A DNA stretch of 64,000 bases from an uncultured Granulosicoccaceae bacterium. GTDB lineage: Bacteria; Pseudomonadota; Gammaproteobacteria; Granulosicoccales; Granulosicoccaceae. The DNA lies in the NCBI GenBank assembly GCA_937951345.1, contig CALFCF010000001.1:1-64000 (forward strand), in the 5' to 3' direction. This document shows positions 17,018 through 24,304 of this stretch, one piece after another. A model generated the notes under the pieces. That model was not told the DNA's origin and ran no database searches. It saw only the letters and a list, made by a program, of their open reading frames with translations. The stretch's first letter is position 1. Every line of letters starts with the position of its first letter. The position numbers and the translations under genes are program-made.

Positions 17018-18055
17018 TTACAAAGATTTAACAGTGTGTAATTCATTCTCACCAGGTAGCTGGTAAGACGAATGCCATTGATTCTGGATGTGTTCGTCAG
17101 TATGAGTTAGTTTTTTGAGAAGTGTTTGTGACAAATTCTGGAAATAAGTTTTACGCAGCATGACAAGGTCGATTGCGACTCTGTCGATTGTTACGAATTG
17201 CAAACCGTATTCTCTAGACACTGCTTCACTGGTCAGTGCAATGTCGGCTTGATCGTGAGCAACTGCTGCAGCCGTTTCGCGTTCGCCAGCGTAATAGCTA
17301 ACCGTTTCTCCCAGCTTTTCAGGTGACATACCGAACTGGCTGCAGATATCTTCCAATAGTCGCTGGGTTCCACTTTCATGGTGGCGTTGCGCCCATTGCA
17401 GTTTTTCAGTTGAAAGTAGTTCGAATAATTGTCCGAGACGTGAATGATCTTTCAGCGGTTCGCTTTGTCCGGGTAAATCGCCCAGTTTGCTTTTTAACCG
17501 GGCAAAACAGGCTGGCGAAAACGCCAGACATTCATTTCGATAAACACATCGAAGCGATATCCAGTGGCGGTGTTCACGAAAACTTCGAAGCAATCCATGG
17601 TGTCTAATATCACTCCGTTCATCTGCACCCCAATGGAAAAAACAGGCATCTGCTTTTCTTGCCGCTAACAACCTTAAACCGTGCATCGAACCGCAGGGGT
17701 TGTAGCAAAGCACACCGCTTCGACCCAGCTCGAGTGACAATCTGCGGCACAGTCTGTCGACTAACAAATCGTCAGCGCCGACTAAAACCAGACGATCGGA
17801 CAGACTACCGGGGTGGCTGGTTTCTATTATCCAGTCGTGTACGAGTTGCGTGGGGAACAACCATTTGCCGGTAACCTTTGTACAGGGTATCTCTCCATCG
17901 GCTGCCAGCTGATAAACTTTTTTTTCGTTAATGTAGAGAAGAGCAGCCAGCTGTTTTACTGACAGCAGAGAAGGTAGCTGCTCGGGAGTCTGGACTGACG
18001 GTAAGTCAGTTGACGAAGAAATCGTTTCGATACCGGGTTTTTCTTTGACGGTCAT
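17018..18055 (-). CDS. Excisionase/MerR-type HTH regulator with periplasmic-binding-like domain
   Basis: 345 residues. About 28-80 is an excisionase-type helix-turn-helix (LLSVKQLAALLYINEKKVYQL, GKWLFPTQLVHDWI). About 85-320 resembles a type 2 periplasmic-binding fold of the COG1910 kind (LVLVGADDLLVDRL, DIALTSEAVSREYGLQFV), often linked to molybdate or related ligands. No signal peptide, so it acts in the cytosol. It stands next to fdhD at the edge of the formate dehydrogenase locus and probably regulates that locus in response to an oxyanion, cofactor or formate; the ligand is inference. Confidence 0.82.
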   Translation of the reverse strand: MTVKEKPGIETISSSTDLPSVQTPEQLPSLLSVKQLAALLYINEKKVYQLAADGEIPCTKVTGKWLFPTQLVHDWIIETSHPGSLSDRLVLVGADDLLVDRLCRRLSLELGRSGVLCYNPCGSMHGLRLLAARKADACFFHWGADERSDIRHHGLLRSFREHRHWISLRCVYRNECLAFSPACFARLKSKLGDLPGQSEPLKDHSRLGQLFELLSTEKLQWAQRHHESGTQRLLEDICSQFGMSPEKLGETVSYYAGERETAAAVAHDQADIALTSEAVSREYGLQFVTIDRVAIDLVMLRKTYFQNLSQTLLKKLTHTDEHIQNQWHSSYQLPGENELHTVKSL

Positions 18056-18091
18056 TGTTAAAGGGTTACACCGGACGTTTTGTTATGGGCG

Positions 18092-19015
18092 TTACAGGCT
18101 TTTTTCCAGGTCGCGCATACCTTTGGTCGGTGGTGGGGTACGACGTTGCGGAGGAATAGCGTCGAACTCGACAGTCTCTTTGCCGTTGTAGACCAGGAAA
18201 TGTTTGCCTTTCGCTCTTGCGATCATCGTCATATCCAGCTCTGTCGCCAGCTCGAGTCCCATTTGCGTGACACCCGAGCGTGACAGCAAAGTAGGAATAC
18301 CCATGAAAGCCGTCTTCATAACAATTTCAGATGTCAGTCGACCGGTTGTGTAGAAAATTTTGTCGCTGCCATCGATACCGTTGAGCCACATACGCCCGGC
18401 TATAGCATCTGCTGCATTGTGACGCCCGACATCTTCAATGTGCATCAGTGACTCAGTAGCGCTACACAATCCACAACCATGAACTGCACCTGACACACGA
18501 TAAACTTCGTTTAGTTTGCCGACGTTAGCGATGAGTTCATAAATTTTTGATTGCTTCAGCGACGGGGGAGTGAGTTTCACTTCGTAAAGTTTATCTACCG
18601 TGCAGCTGAATATTGTTCCCTGACCACAGCCGCTGGTGATAATCCGTTTTTTCATTTTCTCCTGCCAGTCACTGATTCCTTCGCCGGCAACCGTGGTTAC
18701 CTCCGCAACCTCGCGGTCCCAGTCAACGGCAACCGAGGCGATATCCTCAATGTTTTCGATCAGTTTCTGGTTGCGGATATAACCAAGCGCCAGGGCCTCG
18801 GGTTCGGTACCCAGAGTCATCAGCGTGACAACCTCCATGCCGTCCACTTTCAGGGTCAACGGTAATTCACCCGGTATGTGTACATCCCGGTGTTCACCGA
18901 ATTCGTCCATTGCCTGTACGGCAAACGCCGGATCAAGGCCCTCATCTGAGAGAATGGGTCGCTTTTGTGCGCCTGTTTGTCTGGTTGCTGCGTTTGTCAT
19001 TGTCATGCCCGACAT
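18092..19015 (-). CDS. fdhD: Formate dehydrogenase accessory sulfurtransferase FdhD
   Basis: Transfers sulfur from a cysteine desulfurase to the molybdenum cofactor before it enters formate dehydrogenase; without it the enzyme is inactive. 307 residues with the family motifs LALGYIRNQKLI, ITSGCGQGT (Cys130, the likely persulfide carrier), HGCGLC and EDVGRHNAADAIAG. E. coli has two closely spaced cysteines in the loop; here the second candidate, Cys138, is eight residues on. It lies 36 bp upstream of the regulator on the same strand and is divergent from the fdh genes with about 330 bp between. Confidence 0.95.
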   Translation of the reverse strand: MSGMTMTNAATRQTGAQKRPILSDEGLDPAFAVQAMDEFGEHRDVHIPGELPLTLKVDGMEVVTLMTLGTEPEALALGYIRNQKLIENIEDIASVAVDWDREVAEVTTVAGEGISDWQEKMKKRIITSGCGQGTIFSCTVDKLYEVKLTPPSLKQSKIYELIANVGKLNEVYRVSGAVHGCGLCSATESLMHIEDVGRHNAADAIAGRMWLNGIDGSDKIFYTTGRLTSEIVMKTAFMGIPTLLSRSGVTQMGLELATELDMTMIARAKGKHFLVYNGKETVEFDAIPPQRRTPPPTKGMRDLEKSL

Positions 19016-19343
19016 TAACTGCGTCGATACCGCGGAAATCCGTTGTTAAAGTATCACTATATAGGAATGCGCTGGAAGAAACCTGTGGCAAGTCAAATTG
19101 CGAGGAAAAAACTAGAAAAAACAATTAGATACCGTAGTAAATCAGGCATTTTATTATGAAAAAATACGCATTTATAGGTGATATAGCCGGCACAAGATCA
19201 TTGCTTAATGACAGGCCAGCGCTTAACGTAACTTGTTGAAAGACGCGGGCGCGGTCAATGAGCGCTCGTTTAGACAGTAAAAAGTACGGTTAGCGTGCGT
19301 CATCTAGCCCAGAATAACCGCAATACGGAGGACAGCAAATCGA
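19016..19343. other. Divergent control region of the formate dehydrogenase locus
   Basis: 328 bp between fdhD (minus) and the DUF3305 gene (plus). It contains the promoters of both transcripts. A purine-rich, AT-rich stretch at about 19090-19160 stands out, and a GGAGG ribosome binding site precedes the GTG at 19344. I cannot name a specific binding site. Confidence 0.6.
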
Positions 19344-19937
19344 GTGGATATTGATTTGCAACAACGCGAGATTAAGCTGCCGGTGTCGGTGGTGCTTGAG
19401 CGCAAACTGGTAAAAGGGGATTTCTGGGAATCGCCGGTCTGGTCTCTTGACAGTGTGCTGGTCGGTGAGAAGCTGTCGTACAACGGCGCCGCGGGTACCG
19501 AGCTGCCCGACAGCGGTAATCGTGATGGTCGAACGCGGCACTTGTGGAATGGCTATACGGTCAGGTTGTATCGTGATGCCTGTGAGCGATACTGGCATGC
19601 ACTTATCGGTAATGAGCCAAAGGTCTACGTTGTACTCGAAAAGGATGAGATCGATGGCACGGTGGAACCCTGGCTTGTCACCATTGATTATGATGAAGCC
19701 ACTGCACACACTGAAATTGATGCTGAAGTTGTGACCGCACCCATACCCGGTGAGTTGTATGTCGTAATGGAGCAGTATGTTTTACAGCACTACAAACCCG
19801 TGCCATTCAAGAAGCGTAAGCGTAAAAACTGGTCGGCTGACGAAAATTCAGTTAACCCGAATGGTGACAAACCCGATCAGGAACTAAGCCCCTGGGATGA
19901 ACGAAGGCGGTTCAGGCGGCGTGGTTATCACGGTTGA
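19344..19937 (+). CDS. DUF3305 domain protein of formate dehydrogenase locus
   Basis: A 197-residue protein with the DUF3305 pattern (LPVSVVLERKLVKGDFWESPVWSLDSVLVGE, VRLYRDACERYWHAL, PWLVTIDYDEA). In proteobacteria it is found beside DUF3306 and formate dehydrogenase genes; its task, perhaps in assembly, is not established. Start is GTG at 19344, 12 nt after GGAGG. The C-terminal 45 residues are highly charged (KKRKRKNW, RRRFRRRGY) and probably disordered. First gene of the plus-strand fdh run. Confidence 0.85.
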   Translation: MDIDLQQREIKLPVSVVLERKLVKGDFWESPVWSLDSVLVGEKLSYNGAAGTELPDSGNRDGRTRHLWNGYTVRLYRDACERYWHALIGNEPKVYVVLEKDEIDGTVEPWLVTIDYDEATAHTEIDAEVVTAPIPGELYVVMEQYVLQHYKPVPFKKRKRKNWSADENSVNPNGDKPDQELSPWDERRRFRRRGYHG

Positions 19938-19974
19938 AGTTTGATCCGTTTTTTATCACTCACAGCAATTATCA

Positions 19975-20862
19975 ATGCCAGACGATAGCCAACAATCGAT
20001 TTCCAAATCTGCGGATACCACTCAGGTACCGGCAGACGATCATAGTAGTACCGAGGGTCGTTTTTTTTCTCGCTGGTCAAGCCGCAAGCAGAATGCCCGT
20101 GATACGTCGGCTCGCGAAACAACAGATGTCGAGCAAAGCGAAGATGCCACAGAACGTCCGGCTGATTCCACCGCTCAGAATCTTTCGACAGCCAACGACA
20201 ACGAATCGGTAACGTCTGCTGATGCAACGGGACAAGCTCTTCCTGCTGAACAAAGTCCTGATGAAATTGTTTTAACGGATGCTGATATGCCGTCTCTCGA
20301 CACGCTCAGCGATTCCAGCGATTACAGTGGGTTTTTTAGTCAAGGTGTCAGTCCCGAGTTACGTAAACAGGCGTTGCGGCATTTATTCAGTCATGCGGTG
20401 TTCAATCAACGGGATGGACTGAACGATTACGACGAGGACTACACAACCTTTGAACCGCTGGGCGATACCATAACCTCGGATATGCGCTGGCATCAGGCGC
20501 GTAAGGAGCGCGAACTCGCAGAGCAGCAGGCTGAGGAAGAGAAGCTTCGTCAGGCAGAACTTGCATCGCAGGAACAGGAATCGCTGGCGGATACGACCGC
20601 GAGCGAAACCAACCAATCCGAAGCGTTGGAATCACCTGATGATGACAACGAAAATAACAACGGTGAACGCAACACGGATCAATTAGCTGAAACGACGGAC
20701 GCGCAACACAGTGATGTGCAATCTCAGGCATTAGCTGATGAAGGCGGGTCGCATCCTGTTTCGACTGACTCATCGGACAATGCCCGAAAGAATACTGATG
20801 ACGCAACGACGGCGGATTCCAGTATTGAGTCTGACTCGAAGACAGAGGAAAAATCAGTATGA
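19975..20862 (+). CDS. DUF3306 domain protein of formate dehydrogenase locus
   Basis: 295 residues. The recognisable DUF3306 parts are the N-terminal FFSRWSSRKQ and the central MPSLDTLSDSSDYSGFF, SPELRKQALRHLF, DGLNDYDEDY. The rest, above all after residue 165, is an acidic, Ser/Asp/Glu/Asn-rich, low-complexity tail that is far longer than the conserved part and probably disordered. It always accompanies DUF3305 in this kind of locus; function unknown. It lies 37 bp after DUF3305 and 39 bp before the iron-sulfur protein. Confidence 0.85.
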   Translation: MPDDSQQSISKSADTTQVPADDHSSTEGRFFSRWSSRKQNARDTSARETTDVEQSEDATERPADSTAQNLSTANDNESVTSADATGQALPAEQSPDEIVLTDADMPSLDTLSDSSDYSGFFSQGVSPELRKQALRHLFSHAVFNQRDGLNDYDEDYTTFEPLGDTITSDMRWHQARKERELAEQQAEEEKLRQAELASQEQESLADTTASETNQSEALESPDDDNENNNGERNTDQLAETTDAQHSDVQSQALADEGGSHPVSTDSSDNARKNTDDATTADSSIESDSKTEEKSV

Positions 20863-20901
20863 GCTGTTGCCCGGCCAACTTAGACAACCACGGTACGCAA
20901 C

Positions 20902-22779
20902 ATGACAAACCGGTCTGATACTGAATCATCAAACGGCAGCGCTCCGGTCGTTTTCAGTAGTGACCCTGTGGCGCTGGCAGATCCACTGGGTATAAAACAG
21001 GCACGCGAGCAGCTGGCTGCACACACCGCGCGCACGACTGTAACTTCGCTGATTGATTATCGTGCCTCCAACCAATGTCTGGTTGTGGCTGCGAGCAGCG
21101 AGCCTGAGGCATTGGATGCGGCGCTTGAAATAGTGTCACGTTGCCCGGCGCTGAAAATTTCGATTCTCTGTCCGTTACCGGAATCGGCAGACGAGACTCA
21201 AATGCGTCGCGAATTAACCGAGGATGGCACCGCAGTTTATTACCGGCAGTTGGCAACCGTTGATGGTTACCTGGGTCAGTTCGATGTGCAGGTGCACCGT
21301 CGCGAGCGCGAGAGTCAGCCGGAACACCTAGGAGTGTTGTGCCGAACCGAAACGGGACTGTTTGATTTGCTGCTTGATCTGGGCACGACGCCGGTGTTCG
21401 GTATGCGTCTACCTCCGTTTGGTTATTTTCACGCGACAGATGAATCCGCACTTGAGCGGGCAGTCGCTGACCTGCCGAACTTTGTCGGTGATTTTGAAAA
21501 GCCGAAATATTTTGACTACAAGGCAGATATTTGCGCACACAGCCGCAGTGAGTTAAACGGTTGCAACAAGTGTCTCGATATTTGTGCGACCAATGCCATA
21601 TCGCATGCAGGCGAGGGCGTCATGATTGATCCTCACCTTTGCCAGGGGTGCGGACATTGTGCGACTGTGTGCCCGTCAGGTGCGATGACCTATGCCTATC
21701 CGGCACCAGCTACTGCTATCGACAGTACGCGGCAAATGCTGCGTGGCAAGGATGTAGCGGTTACCGGTCTGTTGATTTATTCAATAAACGAAAATCAGAA
21801 CGACACTGACACCGACACCGACACCGAAAGCGGTCAATCACTGGAAACTCTTGGTGACCATCTTCCCGACTCTGTCGTCGCTGTTACCGTTGAAGAAGTG
21901 GGTTCGCTGGGTATGGACTTCTGGTCCGCTATGGTTGCATCCGGTATTCGGAAAATCGTTGTGATGGGTCAAACCCTGAGTGCTGATCTTTTTTCGGGTA
22001 CAGCTGATACGGTACCGTCAGACATTGACCCCGGTGTTGTCGCAATCCAAAAGCAAGCCGACATTCTTAACCGCATACTTAGTGGCATTGGCTTTCCCGA
22101 TGACGTTGTGGATGTTATTACCGAGGTTCCCGTGCAAGTTGACGATTTGGTCAAACTGCTGGCATCGCGATTCAACGACTCGCAGTTAGCTGATGATCAT
22201 CCGGTACAGCAAATATCTGCTGCGAGCTTTGCCACGCATAACGACAAGCGCGCCACGATTCGATCAGCGATCGATCACTTGCATCAGCATCTTCCTGAAA
22301 CACCTGAAGTAGTCGACTTACCAGAGCAAAGTCCGTTTGGACAGATTGCGGTGGACAGTGCCGGTTGCACGCTTTGTCTTGCGTGTGTCAGCACATGCCC
22401 GGCTGGTGCATTGACGGACGGTCAGTCTTTACCCCAACTACGTTTCATCGAAGCTAATTGCCTACAGTGTGGGCTGTGCCAGGAGGCGTGCCCGGAAAAC
22501 GTGATTACTTTGCAACCGCGATACCTTGTCGATTCCGGCGTATCCCGACAGGCACGGGTACTAAACGAGGAAGAGCCGTTTAATTGCGTACGCTGCCACA
22601 AGCCATTTGCGACACGCAAAATGATCGACAATATGACGACGAAGCTGGGTGATCACTGGATGTTTGGCGACAACCAGGCGTTGCGCCGGCTGAAGATGTG
22701 CGAAGACTGCCGGGTCAAGGACATATTTGAGGCCAGTGAAGCGGGCATCACGGTGCATCGGGATTCGTCAGATTCCTGA
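20902..22779 (+). CDS. Multi-cluster 4Fe-4S ferredoxin-type protein of formate dehydrogenase locus
   Basis: 625 residues, cytosolic, no signal peptide. Two pairs of ferredoxin-like cysteine sets are visible: CNKCLDIC with CQGCGHCATVCP at about 215-260, and CTLCLACVSTCP with CLQCGLCQEACP at about 490-535, room for four [4Fe-4S] clusters. After them come two further CxxC pairs (CVRCH, CEDC) that look like a zinc or fifth metal site. Between the pairs is a region of alpha/beta character with a DTDTDTDTE microrepeat. Homologues sit in DUF3305/DUF3306/FDH loci; a role in electron supply or FDH maturation is inference. Confidence 0.82.
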   Translation: MTNRSDTESSNGSAPVVFSSDPVALADPLGIKQAREQLAAHTARTTVTSLIDYRASNQCLVVAASSEPEALDAALEIVSRCPALKISILCPLPESADETQMRRELTEDGTAVYYRQLATVDGYLGQFDVQVHRRERESQPEHLGVLCRTETGLFDLLLDLGTTPVFGMRLPPFGYFHATDESALERAVADLPNFVGDFEKPKYFDYKADICAHSRSELNGCNKCLDICATNAISHAGEGVMIDPHLCQGCGHCATVCPSGAMTYAYPAPATAIDSTRQMLRGKDVAVTGLLIYSINENQNDTDTDTDTESGQSLETLGDHLPDSVVAVTVEEVGSLGMDFWSAMVASGIRKIVVMGQTLSADLFSGTADTVPSDIDPGVVAIQKQADILNRILSGIGFPDDVVDVITEVPVQVDDLVKLLASRFNDSQLADDHPVQQISAASFATHNDKRATIRSAIDHLHQHLPETPEVVDLPEQSPFGQIAVDSAGCTLCLACVSTCPAGALTDGQSLPQLRFIEANCLQCGLCQEACPENVITLQPRYLVDSGVSRQARVLNEEEPFNCVRCHKPFATRKMIDNMTTKLGDHWMFGDNQALRRLKMCEDCRVKDIFEASEAGITVHRDSSDS

Positions 22780-23045
22780 TTAGTGTTTCGCTGCTCAGTA
22801 GTTGGTGGTCAATAATTGGTCAATAATCGAAATTGGTGTATTTTTGGTTTGCTCTGTGGCCAGTTATTTCGGTATTTAAACGTCTGTGGTTGCCTTAGAT
22901 ATTCGGCCGGAGCTTTAAATTCAGGCAATTTGGCGTAAAACAGGAGTCAATGAATGCAACTGTTACTTATTGTCAGTTTTACGGATTCTGTTTCCATGCA
23001 AACCGGTTTTGTCGATCAATAACCCTGAATACAATGAGGGCATAA

Positions 23046-23765
23046 ATGGATAAGTTTTCAGCTGATTCCACGCTTCAACCAGCTGCAGCACCGCAGGGTG
23101 CGCTGAAATCAGCCGGCAGGCCTGAATCTGACACAGATTCCACTGGAATCGGGATTCCGGTCTTGTCTGAAGAAGATGCGCTTGAATTGCAGGCCCAAAG
23201 CATGCGGGCCAGCGTCTACGAGTTGCTCGCATCGTTACTGGTTGCAGCACCGGATAAAGCGTTGGTAGACGCGCTTGCCGGGCTTGACGATGTCGAGGCC
23301 GGATCAAGCGAAATTGAAATGGGCTGGTCCTTACTTAAGAAGGCAGCCGAGAAGTCCTCACTCGAAGAGATCGAAGATGAGTACTTCAGGTTGTTCATCG
23401 GATTGGGCAGAGGGCAACTGGTACCGCACGGATCCTGGTACATGACCGGATTCCTGATGGAAAAACCGGTGGCTGTGTTGCGTAAGGACCTGCGCGCACT
23501 CGGCATCGTCAGAGAGGAGGGAGTGCGCAAGTCAGAAGATCACATTGCAGCACTATGTAACGCAATGGCACTGTTGATCCGCAACTCCGATGACATATCG
23601 TTTGAGCGGCAGAAACAGTTTTTTGATGATCATTTGGCAGAGTGGGTAGGGACACTGTTCGCTGACATGCAGCAAGCCGACGCGGCACATTTTTATCGCG
23701 CAGTCGGATTTTTTGGTGAAAGCATATTCAAGTTCGAAAAAGAATATTTCGCGATGCAGGTTTGA
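23046..23765 (+). CDS. TorD/DmsD-like chaperone for the formate dehydrogenase
   Basis: A 239-residue all-helical protein of the TorD family (RASVYELLASLLVAAPDKALVDAL, EYFRLFIGLGRGQLVPHGSWYMTGFLMEKP, DHIAALCNAM). These chaperones bind the Tat signal of a molybdoenzyme and hold export back until cofactor is loaded. The likely client is FdhA or the small Tat protein just downstream. About 45 polar residues precede the family homology. It is preceded by a GAGGG ribosome binding site and a 266-bp gap, so it may start a new transcript. Confidence 0.88.
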   Translation: MDKFSADSTLQPAAAPQGALKSAGRPESDTDSTGIGIPVLSEEDALELQAQSMRASVYELLASLLVAAPDKALVDALAGLDDVEAGSSEIEMGWSLLKKAAEKSSLEEIEDEYFRLFIGLGRGQLVPHGSWYMTGFLMEKPVAVLRKDLRALGIVREEGVRKSEDHIAALCNAMALLIRNSDDISFERQKQFFDDHLAEWVGTLFADMQQADAAHFYRAVGFFGESIFKFEKEYFAMQV

Positions 23766-23998
23766 CAGAGTAGTAAAAAGCACGGCAAAAAAGGTACAGC
23801 AAAAATACGGTGAGAAAAACCGCCACCATGGAAGCAGCAAAAAGGCGTAGCCACCGTCAGTAAGGACGAACACAAGCGACAAATATTGGTAAACAGAACT
23901 AAACTTTTGAAACAGATTTGCCAGACTTTTTGATCAATTAAAATCAATCTGACGTGAGTCAGTATCTTGCCGGATCGGATCCGGTTGCGAGGAGTGAC

Positions 23999-24214
23999 AT
24001 GAGCAATAAACAGAAACTCATCAATGCACGACGACGCACATTTCTACAGAGTTCCGCTCTGTTGACAGCCGCTTCGGCGGGTGCTGCTACAACTGCGGTA
24101 GCGTCTACAACGTCGACAGAGAACCTGCAGCAACCTGCTGATGAAATCAAAGGTTCTGCCGGCTACAAGGAAACCGACCGGGTCCGCCGGTATTACAAGA
24201 TGGCGCGCTTCTAG
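23999..24214 (+). CDS. Small Tat-signal protein of formate dehydrogenase locus
   Basis: 71 residues from the ATG at 23999, which follows GAGGAG at good spacing; the frame extends to a GTG at 23954 without support. The N-terminus is a twin-arginine signal (RRRTFLQSSALL, then an Ala-rich hydrophobic part), leaving about 35 mature residues ending KETDRVRRYYKMARF. Small proteins of this type lie directly before formate dehydrogenase alpha subunit genes in related loci. Its role is unknown; joint export with FdhA is inference. Confidence 0.83.
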   Translation: MSNKQKLINARRRTFLQSSALLTAASAGAATTAVASTTSTENLQQPADEIKGSAGYKETDRVRRYYKMARF

Positions 24215-24304
24215 GCCACGGTTAACTAATTTTCTTCATTCGATACTTCGATACGGATTCAACCGAGATAGCAACGACAGGTTGCCTTTCTCCAGAGAGA
24301 AGCG

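Noticed and set aside
21800-21832. Tandem GACACC/GACACTG microrepeat
   Set aside because: It is a short coding microsatellite (DTDTDTDTE) inside the iron-sulfur protein, not a separate element.
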